Of a DNA stretch of 64,000 bases, positions 33,156-45,674 are shown piece after piece. The notes under the pieces were generated by a model. It ran no database searches. It had not been told where the DNA came from and saw only the letters and a list, made by a program, of their open reading frames with translations. This stretch comes from Cadophora sp. MPI-SDFR-AT-0126. Lineage: Eukaryota > Ascomycota > Leotiomycetes > Helotiales > Ploettnerulaceae. Within the stretch, counting starts at the first letter, position 1, and each line of letters opens with the position of its first letter. The position numbers and the translations under genes are program-made. The DNA is taken from NCBI GenBank assembly GCA_020747065.1, contig JAGMVK010000025.1, positions 248,001 through 312,000 on the forward strand, read 5' to 3'.

Positions 33156-36138
33156 ATGACGTCGTCGTCAAAGAGCCCCGCGCGGGCAGCATCTCCATCG
33201 AACAGCTTCTACGCAATGAGCGACGACGAGGAAGGTGAATAGTGAGTTCCTCTATTTCTTCTCTAGGGGTGTTTCCCGGTATCCGGGATCTGGTTTTTGC
33301 TCCCTAGATGTCCTGAATTCGTTTGGGCACGTTCATTTCGAGTGGATAGACAACTGGACAACAGCATACTGACTTGGTATCCGATAGCAATACCATTACC
33401 CACACGACCTCAGGCAGGGGCGTGAAGCTCCTATATTCGAAGAGCAAGGTACCTCGATATACTTCCTTTTCCCCATATCTAGCCCGATCTATGTCCTCAG
33501 AAGATTTGCTGACATTCGATTTGCAGGTTTATATCCATCCTACCCCGTCTGCAAAGGACAATATCCCAGGTTATATTGCCCTCCTTCAGCAAAAACCGCC
33601 TCCCGATTCCAGACCCACTACCTCATCGTCCTCAGCGTCTGCGAGATCGAAAGCAGCATCCTCCCTCCTCCTTGCTTGGCTCCCCGAACACTCCCTTGGG
33701 GACGCTCGAGATACGTACGTGAAGGTGGATTTGGCAGAAGGCGACTCTCCCCCGAAACAATCCTACCTGGTCCCTCCTCCTCCGACTACGACCACACATT
33801 CAAGCTCCATAGGCCACTACGCCTTCGCCATACCCGTCTCTGCCATATACAGTCTGCTGGTGCGGCCCCCAAGCCTTGGATGGTGGTTTGGTAGCGTGAT
33901 CATAAACAGCAGAGCTGGCGACTCCTTCCCCGCCCTCTTTTTCCACGATTCCGAATGCCAGTCTACGATTCTGCAAAAGAAGAAACATGCGAGGGAGAAT
34001 TTAGATCCATTTGGTGCGAATGGGGAGATGTTCTGGGGTGGGGATGAGGTCTTGAGATGGCTGAGGAGATACGTTGAGATTGAGCGGAGTGGTGCGGAAC
34101 CGAATATCTACTTGATCGAGCCGAGTCTGGAAGACAAGGTAGCATTTGGAGGAAAGCCTGTCACGGCTGCATTGGTAAGACCAAGCAGCAGCGGCGCGAA
34201 TGTTACTGGAGCGGGAGGTTCAGGGGCTGGATCAAGTTCGAGAAGTTCCAGAGATGCAGCAATGGATCCTGTGACGAAGTTTGTCAAAGAGACAGGATGG
34301 AACCTGATGGAGAAATTCAGCAAGGTCACAACATTTACAAGGCGTACGGCAGATTCAGTCATCGACAATCCCAAGATGCCGCCGCAGATGAGGAGACTGT
34401 TGAAGAACCCGGAGGTACAGACGCTACAAGAGGAATTTGATAGCGCAAGGATTTACTTGGCAAGATGGGCAATGGGCATTGCTGAGCAGAGTGAACGAGA
34501 CCGAAATCAGAGAATATGGACTGCCAGGGATGTTCTCGAAATGGAGGAGACTGATGTGGGAGACTTCGAATTACTGGATACCGAAATGGGATCACTAAGT
34601 ATGAAGGAGCAGCGGAAAACAGTTACTTTGAAGGAATGGAACAGCTATTTCGACCAGCGAACAGGAAGATTGCAAGTCACCGTTGACGAGGTCAAGGAAC
34701 GTATATTCCACGGTGGGCTTGATCCCGATGACGGTGTACGGAAAGAGGCATGGCTATTCCTTCTCGAAGTATACGACTGGAACTCCTCGGCTGAGGAGCG
34801 AAAGAATGAGGTAGCCAGGCTCCGCGACGAATATGTGAAGCTAAAAGGTGCTTGGTGGGATAGGTTGATCGATCTCGGTGGGGAGGGTGAGGAAGGCGAG
34901 TGGTGGCGCGAGCAGAAAGGTCGAATAGGTATGTCTACCTAATATTCCATCCCCCAGGCCGCAGTATAGACTGACATATCCCATCTCTTGGGGTTCTTGC
35001 AATAGAAAAAGATGTGCACCGAACAGATCGTACCATTCCACTTTTCGCAGGAGAAGACACACCACACCCAGACCCATCCTCGCCGTTCGCAGATGTCGGA
35101 ACCAATGTCCACTTGGAGCAGATGAAAGATATGTTGTTGACCTACAACGAGTATAACCGCGATCTGGGTTACGTCCAAGGGATGTCTGATCTTCTCGCTC
35201 CCATCTATGCCGTTATGCAAGATGATGCTATCGCCTTCTGGGGTTTCCAACATTTCATGGACCGCATGGAACGGAACTTCCTCCGCGATCAGAGTGGTAT
35301 GAGAAAACAGCTTCTCACTTTAGACAACCTAGTGCAACTTATGGACCCAAAACTCTACCTCCATCTTCAAAAAGCAGACTCGACCAACTTTTTCTTCTTC
35401 TTCCGCATGCTGCTTGTCTGGTACAAGCGCGAATTTCAGTGGCTAGATATCTTGCATCTGTGGGAAGTGTTATGGACGGACTACTTGAGCAGCGGATTCC
35501 ATCTCTTCATTGCTCTTGCAATTCTTGAGAAGCACAGAGATGTGATTATGGAACACCTTCAGCATTTCGACGAAGTTTTGAAATATGGTAAGCCCCACAA
35601 TAGCGAGAGTAACCCTCACTGTAGTACATATCACTGACCAGCAAAAGTCAATGAACTCTCCACCACAATCGACCTAGAATCGACACTCATTCGCGCAGAA
35701 GCCCTCTACCGCCGCTTCCAACGCACAGTCGAAGCCATCGACAAGAAGGCAAACTTTCCAGCCCCGAAGCTGCGGCAGAGGAATACAGCTGCGACACAGA
35801 ATGCATCACTGGGAGGTACGCAATCGTTACGCTCAAGCTCACCTACTTCAGCTTCAGCGAATACCTCCGCAGTTGATGCTGTGAGTGCTGGTGGTACAAA
35901 TAGTGGCCCTTCGACGAGTGGCGGAAGCCCTAGAGCAACTACAGATAGTCCGTCCGCTACAACAGCTGCAAAGGGTAACCCGAAGGGTAAAGGAAAGGGA
36001 AGGAGCGACGAGCTAGAAGAGCAGAGACCCAAGGTTATCAGTCCCGAATTGAGAGGCTTACTAAGCCGTAAGGTCGAGGTCCTACCAAGGAAGGTAGTAA
36101 AGAAGGAAGGAGAGGGCTTGTCTAGTCTGAAGAAGTAG
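33156..36138 (+). CDS. GYP7: Rab GTPase-activating protein, Gyp7/TBC1D15 type
   Basis: Five exons (33156-33241, 33388-33448, 33527-34928, 35006-35587, then 35648 or 35642 to 36138) encode about 873 residues. The N-terminal third carries the Gyp7-specific region (EYNTITHTTSGRGVKLLYSKSK then VYIHPTPSAKDNIPGYIALLQQK, split by intron 2). The TBC domain starts near residue 440 with GGLDPDDGVRKEAWLFLL. The catalytic arginine finger lies in VHRTDRT (about 520) and the glutamine finger in YVQGMSDLLAP (about 573). Both catalytic residues are present, so it should stimulate GTP hydrolysis by Ypt7/Rab7-type GTPases at the vacuole and late endosome. The C-terminus is Ser/Thr/Gly-rich and basic. The last intron has two acceptors six bases apart (CAG and AAG); AAG gives the conserved KYVNELS. 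Confidence 0.92.
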
Positions 36139-36584
36139 ATGTCCTGAGTGGATTTTGTGACTTTGATGAGTACGGCGTTTTGAGCGGGAGAGGGAGTTTG
36201 GGTATGGGAATGGATTGTGTGGATGCATTGAGCGGCGGAGAGTTTAGTCGACTTTACAACGTCACTGGGACTTTTCAGTACTTTACTTTCTTCCCTTCGT
36301 TGACAATAAAACCGCCCCGAACTGCAATATTTGAACGGACTTGTGCACCGCACGACAGCCTCATCCACGGGTATACACACTCCTCGACCACCTTCCAACT
36401 TCACCACCATTCCTTCCTTCCTCTCCCTCCGTCGTCTTCCCACGTCCCACGATATCTTGGCCCCATCCCATTCCATCTACCCCTTCAACACTTCCATCCT
36501 CCATCCCCATCATCCCCTCCCCTCCTTCCAACCTTTGCTTCCCCCTTCCTTCCTCTTCTCCCCCCTCCTTCCCCCTTCCTCCCC
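36139..36584. repeat. Intergenic with a long pyrimidine-rich tract
   Basis: From about 36405 to 36592 the plus strand is almost pure C/T (many CCTTCC, CTCCC and CCCTTCC units). It lies between the convergent ends of the Rab GAP gene and the small membrane protein. Apparent Pro/Ser/Leu-rich open frames here are low-complexity artefacts. Confidence 0.6.
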
Positions 36585-36854
36585 TTATCCACTAACCATC
36601 AAATACACGAACACAACCGGCCACGCACTACTCATCACCACGGCCGCAATCACACTCGCCGCACTCAGACTCCTATCCCCGCGCGGGCCCCTCCACCGAT
36701 CAGCCAGCATGCACGTCGCCAGTATCATGAACATCACGTAGATGGCCCCGCCCCACATGATGGGCAGGCGGATTGCGAGCGTGTCGAAGTCGCCTGGGCT
36801 GAGGACTACGCCCGAGGTGTCGACGGGCTTGAGATCGCTGAGGTTGGCGCCCAT
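36585..36854 (-). CDS. Small membrane protein with two hydrophobic helices, function unknown
   Basis: A compact frame from ATG 36854 to the stop at 36585 gives 89 residues: a polar N-terminus of about 27 (MGANLSDLKPVDTSG..), a first hydrophobic helix (LPIMWGGAIYVMFMILATCML), a basic loop DRWRGPRGDRS, and a second helix ending one residue after LMVSG. A position-2 Gly could be myristoylated; this is only a possibility. An upstream in-frame extension to 37232 is open but looks like leader. On this strand a CT-rich stretch (complement of 37060-37140) lies 200-290 bp upstream, as in many well-expressed fungal promoters. I do not recognise the family. Confidence 0.6.
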   Translation of the reverse strand: MGANLSDLKPVDTSGVVLSPGDFDTLAIRLPIMWGGAIYVMFMILATCMLADRWRGPRGDRSLSAASVIAAVVMSSAWPVVFVYLMVSG

Positions 36855-38911
36855 TTTGGAGGTGTGGGAGGGATTAAGAGGGATTTGGTGTGTAGGAGGG
36901 TGCGGTGGGTGAGGTGGGTGATTGTGTTGTTGAAGGTGTGGAGTGACAGTTGAAAGAGTTGACCAGCAACGAAGAGAATGACGAAAATCGAATCGAATAG
37001 CAGCGAACGACGACACCACCGCAAGAAAAGAACTGCAAGCAGGTAGGTAGAGAAAAGAAGCAGGGACCGGCTGAACGAGAAGAATAAAGAGAGAAGAGAA
37101 GAAGAGGTTGAAGTGAGGTAAGGGAAGGAAGGGAAGAAGCGAAATCCTCAAACGGACGGGGGTGATGCCCAAGCTTTGTATCCTTCCTCCTTGGGGAATA
37201 CCAGCCGTCTGTCTACTTGACTTGGCTTGCATGGAGGGGGAGAGGTCCCAAGGAGGTGAAGCTAGCTAGCTCGACTCGAGCAAGGAGCAAGAGACACGAA
37301 ACATCCATCCCTCGTCCACGGATTGGATTAATACCGGATGGCAGGTCGAGTTCAGGCCAAGCTGGCAGGCTGAGCTTACTAGTTCGAGGAGTGGACGTAC
37401 AGGAGTGGCAAGCCGCCGTCGCATTGAAGAGTAGATCGGACGTCGCATGCGGACCAAACGATCCAGTCGTCCGACAAAGCTTGTCTGAAGTTTAATGGGG
37501 AGGGAAAGTGCACTGTACCTTGGTGGAAAAGTGGTTGATGGGGAGGCTGAGACGCGCGATGGTCGGTTGATGGGTTGTGGTCAGGGGTAGGTCTCGGATG
37601 TTGGGGCTTCCATGTTTAGGAGATAAGCGAGATCTGAGTTGTGTTTGAGATATTATGGGTCGGTCGGTGTGGGGGCAGACTGTCAGTTGCAGTAGATTTT
37701 CCATTGAGGCAGAGATCTTTGCTAACAGTAGCTTTTGCAATTAAAGCTGAATATGTCGCTGATAGAAGTGTTTTATCATCATTGCGATATACTTCTCGTT
37801 CGCAACGATAAAGTTCTTCGTTCGAGGTTTCGATCGACAATCAGGGGCTCGGCTCGCTAGCTCCCCCTAAGCGAGTGTCAGTCTCAACAGACCAGGGGGT
37901 CCTGAGACGGGGAAACACCCTGAATCCGGACGACCAGAGTTTTGGATGACAGCTGCTGTGACGCTGGAATCTTGGGACGGCATGTCTGATGTCTGAGCCT
38001 CCATCGCCCAGATGAAAGTGAGTGGGAAAATGAACCGAGGTCGCAGCATTTATGATGCCATCGACTCAGTTGTGAGCTGGGAAATCAGCTGTGTTATTGG
38101 GAAAACGAATGGTTCGTGGGCGTGGTTGTAAGACCGTCTGGAGTGCCAACTATGCTGCGTGCTGGATGGTCGTGAGGTTCGTGAGGGTGAAACTTGGGAC
38201 TCGCTTTGGGCGCTTATTGAAGTTGCTGCTTCGGTGGCCTTCGATCACGTGACGCGGCGCGACAAAACCTTTGCACGAAAGCAAAGTGCAACATATCAGC
38301 TAAAGACCAAGAACGATGCAAATCAAAGCAGTCGGTTTCCATGACGAGCCCAGAACAGAAAGATGCGATGAGGTCGATCTGGGCTCGGTTTATCGAGATC
38401 AGGATCAGACATCCCGCAACAACTCGGCTGAAACACTTCTTGGAGCCTCCTATGTCATCGTCGTTCTTTAAAACACATGCCACTGAAGATCTCGGTTTTT
38501 CGGTTTGGAATTTGATTTGATGTTCCTGGCGCGCCAGGAGTATGGTAATGGAAGGCTAGAAGGCCTCTGGCGAGGCTGGCAACTTCTTCCTGGTGCAAAG
38601 ATGGGGGCTGTCAGGCATATCGTTGGATGCGCTGTGAACATTTGCTGGAGGATAGAGCACAGATTCCGTGGCTATGCTTGGGCCAGATACAGAAGCATAC
38701 CAGGGAGGACAGACCAAATGGAATCAGTCCTTCGGATGATTCTGATGGACGATGGAATAGAGTTTGGTGATAAGGTTAAGTCTGTCGCTAAGCCCAATCT
38801 AAGTCTAGCCAACTCCGGCAAACGACCTCGATAACGAACTGCAGCGACGGTCACAGAATCAAGTTACTCTTGCCCATCGAAACGACCTCCTAGTATTCAT
38901 CATCTCTAGCT
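36855..38911. other. Intergenic, about 2.1 kb
   Basis: Near 37060-37140 is a purine-rich tract on the plus strand (CT box of the minus-strand small gene). GCTAGCTAGCTCGACTCGAG-like short palindromes occur near 37260. The frame at 38505-38834 has no recognisable content. Otherwise nothing is seen. Confidence 0.4.
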
Positions 38912-40861
38912 ATGGCCTCGTCTCAACATTTCGCATCAGTTAGAGCAACACAACGAGCACCCAGGAGCTGTGTGACATGTGCCCGGAGAAGGGTGAAATG
39001 TGAGAAGAAGATTCCCTGTCGAGAATGTATCAATCGGGGCATAGAAGCTTCTTGCAAGAGAGAGACAGTCAAAGTCAAGGGAAAGATTCTGGTCAATGTG
39101 TGAGTCGATCATAGAACCCTTCTACGGGCTGGGGTGAATTTGTGGATGCAACCACTGCCGGAGAATAGCCTCGACGTGCATGGGCAGTGAGTGCTAAGAG
39201 ACCATCAGCGAAAGATCGCCCAGTCAAGAAACGCAGCCATCATATCAAGCTCTCCTCGAAGAAAACGAGCGGTTTAAAGCTCAACTCGCACGCCCGGCCA
39301 TTTCACTCCCAACCAACGACAGGAGTACTGGCGTCGTGAGGAATATCACGGAAAGCTTTGAGCGGGACCTTTTCGAGACGGCCAAGCTTCTTACTAGAAA
39401 ATCGACAGTATCGTCAGAAAGCGATATAATCTGGCCCAGTCCAGAATGCGCTGCCAGCGTGATATCTTTTGGCAAGCTATGGACTTCGTGGATTCATTGT
39501 GCTATCCACCACCCCACCTTTGAGAAAGAGTGTGATAGCTTCTGGCGCCTTGGGTATCACTCGTCTGTGAACGAAGTGGAGAATCGTCTTTGGCTGTCGG
39601 TATATTTTGGAATTCTCAGTGTGAGTTGAGACGAACTTCAATTGAGCTCATACTGATGGTGGGAGTCTGCACTGCTCTTCATGGACGAAGCTGAGGCTCT
39701 GGAGTCTGGGATTGCTGCAGGTAAATCTCACAGCAATCTATGACAGCAATTTGTTAATCAATGACATAGGTGACATCAGGTTGAGACTTCTCCACTGGTA
39801 CGATGCATCGCTGTTCTACCTGCACAAAGGAGATTTCCTCCGTAATCATAGCCTGCGCAGTGTACAGGCCATTGCCATCCTCGGAATTGTCTTCAACAAT
39901 GTCGGAGACTCCGACCTGCATTACTCGCTCTGGGGTTGTGCTATACGTATCGCACAAGCCTTGAAAATGGGACTGGATAGAGAGAATCCCGACGAAGATC
40001 CCGTCCAACAACAGGTCCGGCGGCGGCTATGGTGGACAATAGTTCTCTGCGAATGGCTTCCCGTGCCATATCGAACACCGTGTATCTTGGAAGCAGACTT
40101 TAAGACTGAGCTGCCAGCTTCACTACAGGATCATGAGTACCTGACTGGAAGACGTGACGGCATACCTCAGCCAAATCTCATTGACTACCATATCGCCATG
40201 AGTCAGGTCGCCATCCATTACCACCGCTTCCGGTTCGCTCTTCGACACAGCAAGGGCTCTCTGGAAGATATCTTCCCCTTGGTAATCAGCGCCGATGAAG
40301 CTCTCGCGAGCTTCATAGATCAGTTACCGGAGCATCTTCGTCCTGAGGAGCCTGACCAGAAACTCATTCATTCTAATAATAAAGATCCCTGGATGTCTTG
40401 GCAACGGGGCAATCTCTCCGTCGTCTTTATGTACTACAGAATCGTCATCAACAGAGTCCTGCAAGACCAGTGGATACACGACCCAAGCACCTTCGCGCGC
40501 ACCAGGTCAATCTGTCTGAGCTCGGCGCGGGGGATCATCGAAATGACGAAAGCGTATGCGAGGCCCATTGAACGGCATCGGCCTTGGTAAGTTACTCCAG
40601 ACCTTGTCCATAGAACTGCCAAAATCAGAATCAGCTCACCGACTGATGTCCAGGCCAATTTCGTCCCACCTGTTCTCGGCAGCAATCGTCCTGCTTGTCG
40701 AAGTCAGATTCCACCCTAGTGATGCACATGACCATTACATGAGCGACATCAAATCTTGTGTTGATTTCCTAGATGAGATCAAGGATCAGAGTACCGTGGC
40801 TTCTCGCGCGGCCGAGATCCTCAGGCAGCAGATTCGGGATTACGAACTTGAAGCCTCCTGA
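38912..40861 (+). CDS. Zn2Cys6 transcription factor with fungal-specific domain
   Basis: Five exons (38912-39099, 39209-39620, 39666-39720, 39770-40586, 40654-40861) add up to 559 residues. Cys 20, 23, 30, 36, 39 and 48 form the zinc cluster; the last spacing (eight residues) is longer than usual but within the family. A linker follows and then a Fungal_trans region: FGKLWTSWIHCAIHHPTFEKE, VENRLWLSVYFGILS, LHYSLWGCAIRIAQALKMGLD and VRRRLWWTIVLCEWLPVPYRTPCIL. The 109-nt first intron uses GTGAGT, and the second probably ends in GAG, a weak acceptor, so the 55-nt third exon is the least certain part. Targets are unknown; no transporter or enzyme gene is adjacent. Confidence 0.84.
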
Positions 40862-42502
40862 TCCCAGAGAGTTTGAAAAAACGTCAATGAATGAGAGCAA
40901 GAGACTTCCTCATGAATACGCTCCTTCTCCCGACAGGATTTTCCACCCGCTGTCCACCAATGATATCGGTAGCAATCACATGCATGATTTAGCTCGACTC
41001 GAGATTCCTCCGGCCATGTCTTGAAATTCAATTCTCTGCTTTTCCGTGGCACTTATCTTATTCGAGGCGATTCCTCGAGGCTCTTGCTTCGAATTCTGCG
41101 CCTTATTGTTTTTGTCCTGCATAATTGTAACTGGTTAAGCGTGCGTCAGCGAGCTAGTTCATGGGGGCGAAATTTTTTGAGGCCACCAATGAGAGGCTTG
41201 GAATTTCTCGCGAATTTACTTCAAAATGCGCCTCTGAAATTGAGGCCTCCAATGATTTAGAATCTTTTGTACGATTCATGACAACATTCATGGTGGATGA
41301 CAAGTATCGCTTCAATCTTGGAGGAGAATCCCTACGTTTGCGCCGTTGATGGCGTTTATGGCGGAGGAATGAATGGAGGCGTTGCAACCTTACTCGCTGC
41401 AATGAAAACTAAATTGGCTGAGAAATTCTGTAAGTTATGACCAGAGGTGACGTTCAGAGATGTACGTCAATATCACTCCACCTATAGGATATCTTAGTCA
41501 GAAAAATTCTACTTGCAACTCTTCAATGTATACATGATCTATCTTGCTGCCGGCCAATGGTACCTTGAGTAGTCTCACGAAACTTCCCTAGCCCTATCAA
41601 CTGGGAGGGACACTTTATTGACCCCAAGTTTGGGTCCTGGTACTTGCATCGTGGCTTGTTTCTCCATCCTTTAGACAAGGCAGTCGCTGTCATCCTTTGT
41701 GCTGGTTCGGTTTCGGCCATGGAGAAAAGTCTACCGAGCGTTGAAATTGTTAGCACCTACTCAAGACTTTGCCACAATAGCGCTCGGAAACTCGATTGGC
41801 GGTTCTCTCGACTTTTTGATTACCGCCGAGAAGAGATGCTCGTTTCTGATTCAACCTTCTTCGAATCGATCCCGATGTGCTTGGTGCGCCTTGGCCAGCC
41901 TCTGGCATACTTAGTAAGTTTTTGAGACCCAATTACATAACTGTCAGCCTATTATTTACTCCTGAGACTACATGAGCTTTGGGGAGGTGACATCTATCAA
42001 GGTACCTCCGTTGCGTCGACCTTCTGAATTCTAGATTTTCTGGAGACAGGGGCCATAGAGGGTGATAATCTTTTGGGGGTAAGCGGCCGAATCCTTGAGG
42101 TATGAGCTTCGAGTCTTTATATAAGCCGGACTTGGTCTCTTCAACAGCACCGATGTTGCGTGGTGTAACGATATTAGAGCTCAAGCATCCTGGGTCAAGT
42201 TTTGACACGTGTGTGTGGAAGTCGAAGAGGAGGTCCGACTTTATATATTTTCGATACCGTAGGGCTACACAAAACCTATAAGACAAGTATCTGTGAGTAT
42301 TCCTGTCCAGTGATCAAGGTCATAGGAAAGCCCTGTATCTATCTGGTTAGTTGCTTCACCATATCAGTCGCCCATTCACCTCGGAGCAATACTCTAATCA
42401 CGGAAGTCAAGCCGATCGATCTACGACTGATCATTGGGTCGTGTCCGTAACCTTAAATCCGCGTTCCAAAACAGAAATCATCAACACCAGTCGGCAGCAA
42501 GC
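40862..42502. other. Gap of about 1.6 kb with coding-like scraps
   Basis: Peptide-like pieces in different frames, such as 41161-41349, the next frame over 41280-41435 (ENPYVCAVDGVYGGGMNGG), and 41699-41914, look like parts of one or more decayed genes, but I cannot assign a family or a splice model. The rest shows nothing. Confidence 0.35.
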
Positions 42503-44798
42503 ATGGTAGCTCCCAACTCCAGTGCAGCACGAGTCCCGGTCGTCTTCAACACCGACACTTCATCCACGGACCCGGAAACTCGAGGGCGGAGAGTAACGTA
42601 CGAGAACTTCTGCGCAGCACACTCCAAGGCACATGACTTGACAGTGCGATCCAGACAGGTGGACGCCCAAGCAGCAGGACAGTCATCCGCACAAGCAGCA
42701 CCGCCAATGCCTGTGCTGAAAGGTCTCCCGTTGTGTTTTATTGACGAGCAGGAGCTGCGGCAGCCGTCTAATACCAAGTTGCGGAGAGTTATTCGGTCAC
42801 ATGCTAGACGAGATACGGATCTGAAGCGAAGACAGCTTAATGCTGCGCTGAAAAGCAGTTTGGAGACGCCGAGGCCGGTTTTAGGAAAGTTGACAGCTAC
42901 TTCAAAGCATGCTGAGAGGCCGACACTTTCAAATGCGAGGATGGGAAGAAGTGATTCGGGGACGTCATTCCAGCATGGTCGTTCGGTATCCTACTCGGAC
43001 ACTGCTTTAGCACAGCTCACCACTGTCCCAGGTAAGAATCCTGAATGTTTCCATTATCTATAAAATTTGCAGAAGTCTGCTTTATAATTTGTTCGAGATC
43101 CTTGCACCTGGTAATTGACATCGATGACCATGGCACAAGACAGCCCGGTCGGTGGAGAATCCGCCACTGGACAAGTCTCCAGCTCAAAACAGACCCTTGG
43201 CTCCCGATCAGCTGTAAATTGGCAAGGCCAGCCACTCTTGGGCACCCAATTACCCTATGGTGGAAGTGTAGGACCAGAATTATTGCGGACCGACTTGTCC
43301 AGACAATTAAATTGTCCGACATGCAGGGAGATTGCTGCAAGAAATCATAACATGCATAATTCTCTATTACTTAGACGTGCTACCAGTAATCCCGACGTCT
43401 TGAATATTGGCAATACACTTCTCGGGAGCTCGTGGCGCCAAGATCCATTCGACACACATGAACTTCTCCACAACCCCCGCGTTTCGCTACTCCTGTCTTA
43501 TTGTGGGTCAAGGCTTACAAGCAGTTTAACAAATGATCTGCTGATTCTAGGTGCAGATAACGAAGTCGTCAGTACGGTCTGGGTGTGCAGCAAAAGTCTG
43601 TGGTCTTTCCAGACCTCGACCCCAGCACTGCTTCATGCCACTATGCTCTATACTGCATCACATCTCCGTTTTCTCTCTGGAAACAGTGAGTTCGATAGAG
43701 ATATACTGCATCATAAAGGTATCCTCACATGCATAAAATGGTGTCAGGTGCTGACTATCTCAGGCGAAACAATGCGGATCATCAACTCGAGCCTTGACAA
43801 TCCTATTGAACGAACCAGTGACCAAATCATCGGAGCTCTCTCTTCTCTCATTCTGTTTGAAGTACAGTCTTTCTTCTATACCTTCTAAGCTAGCCGCTGA
43901 CAAACTCCAGGAAACATATGGCTCCAATCAAATAGCAGCAGTCCACAGACGCGGACTTAAGCAATTACTGCATCTACGGTATACCAATTCCGGGACGGAA
44001 ATCCACCGGCTTGTGCAGCACCTCCTCGTTCAGTAAGAAAGCCCAGCCTCGGCCCAATCGAGACATCAAGCTAAATTTGGCAGTCCACAAGTCGACACCG
44101 ACGCACCAGAAGTCAGTGTCGACAGCACACCTGAGACAGGGCACGCGGGTCGACTTACCGATCTCTCCCGTTCTATCGCTAAAGGTACAGTCCAAGGCAC
44201 AATTCTCGGCCACGGCGTGACTTCAGTCTATGTCTGGCTCACCAATACTGCTCAGCGAGCTGGCAATCCTCTTTCAGACCAAGAGGACTACCCCATATTG
44301 AGGAACAATATCGAGGTGTACCTGGCATCCTTTCCCTCGCCTGAATTCCCAGCTTCGTCGTCAAGTGATCGAGCATGGCTGATCGCATCTATGGTGTATT
44401 TGCACACCATCCTTGTTGCACCAGCCGAGACATCGCGCCTCCCGACATCGGAAGAAGAACTCGTCATGCAGCTCAAAAGAACAATCGAGAAACTGCTATC
44501 GAAACCCAATGGATTCCGTTACCCTTGCTCGATGCGTCTATGGGTCATGATGATGGGCGGACTGTATTCAAGATTTGATGATCTGGAATGGTTTCAGTGT
44601 ATGGCGGGCAAGAGGCCGACTGTCGGGGAGAGGGATTGGTCGGATGCGAAGGTGTTGTTGAGGGATGTGAAGTGGATTGAGCAGGGAGCGGAGGAGAAGT
44701 TGAGGAGTATGAGTTTTACGGAAGAGGACATGAAGGCATGGAACCATTTACAGGGGTTTTATGGTGACGAGGTGTATGACTGGAAGGATTCTGTTTGA
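42503..44798 (+). CDS. Regulator-like protein with Fungal_trans_2-type region, no zinc cluster
   Basis: My model has four exons (42503-43031, 43140-43861, 43911-44032, 44084-44798), 695 residues, all in frame. The N-terminal 180 residues are polar and disordered, with basic patches (KLRRVIRSHARRDTDLKRR) but no Cys cluster. From about residue 250 comes a helical body with DPFDTHELLHNPRVSLLL, STPALLHATMLYTASHLRFL and RDILHHKGILTCIKW, the pattern of the Fungal_trans_2 family (DPF start, ALxH helix, H-K-G). The C-terminus has the late MRLWVMMMGGLYSRFDD segment. The first intron ends in AAG, and the piece before it is the least certain. It may be an activator that lost, or never had, its DNA-binding domain, or one that works through a partner. 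The separate N-terminal part could alternatively be its own gene. Confidence 0.68.
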
Positions 44799-45674
44799 GG
44801 GTGAGCATTAGTGGGATGTGTTACTTTGGCAAGTCGTGAGGCGGGTATGGTACATAGATGTGCTTTTCCTTTCTTTTCTGGGGAAGATACTGCGAACAGT
44901 CAAGTCTCCGATACATGTTTCATACATACTTGGAGTCGGTACTTAGCCACTTACGGCATTCTTGAAGTGGACGCTGTTTTCCTTGTGGGGCTCTATATAG
45001 AGTTGAAGTGCTTCTTGCTGATCGTATCTAGACCTCCTTGCTCAAGTCGATCAACCTGGTCGCGATGCGCTGTCTAGTAGAGAAAATGGTACTACATCAC
45101 ACGGTTGAAACTTGTAGGTAATATGAGAAGGAAGATGACATAGAAGAATTTTGTTCTCGAAACAGAGGTCTTAGATTTCGAGGTTTCATACGTTCTAAAG
45201 TCGGCGCAAATTAAGACACGGAGGCTCTTACTAACTACTTCTTTTGGTTCGGACTCAAACATGCTTAAACTACTCCAAGCTGATCTCAGAGTCGGTGCAT
45301 TTAGAGTCAGAGCAAGTATACTGTTATCCAGGGGTAGGAAACGTGGTCCAATTGCTTCGATGGGTACTCGCTTGCCACATTATCATCGAGCCGTTTCTCG
45401 TCCATCCTTGGAGGACCACTATCATCTGAATCCAGATGCTTTTTTATTGGCGCAGATTGCGGTTTCCTCCAATAAACAGATAATCCCAGCAACTAATTCC
45501 CTGTCACAACTCCGTTTACGGTACAAATACAATAGAGTTCGAAGTCGACTTCAGTTCCAACTGTCAATGAAGTCGTTTGTTTTGGTGGAGGATTCTTGAC
45601 CACATATCAAAAGTTTTCTATTGCCGGGAAAACAAGGGTTCGAAGGAAAAGGTCTCGAATATTCGACGTAAGTG
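44799..45674. other. Intergenic, about 880 bp
   Basis: This stretch lies between the convergent ends of the regulator-like gene and the HET gene. No domain-bearing frame, repeat or RNA gene is seen. Confidence 0.4.

Noticed and set aside
36180..36953. Pro/Ser/His-rich plus-strand ORFs
   Set aside because: They run through a pyrimidine tract and antisense to the small membrane gene; no domain.
39121..39208. Tiny 18-nt extra exon in the zinc-cluster gene at 38.9 kb
   Set aside because: The intron that would follow it would be only about 22 nt, too short to be spliced.
44185..44226. Possible 42-nt GTACAG..CAG intron in the Fungal_trans_2-like gene
   Set aside because: Shorter than the other introns here and in frame without a stop, so I kept it as coding; RNA data would decide.
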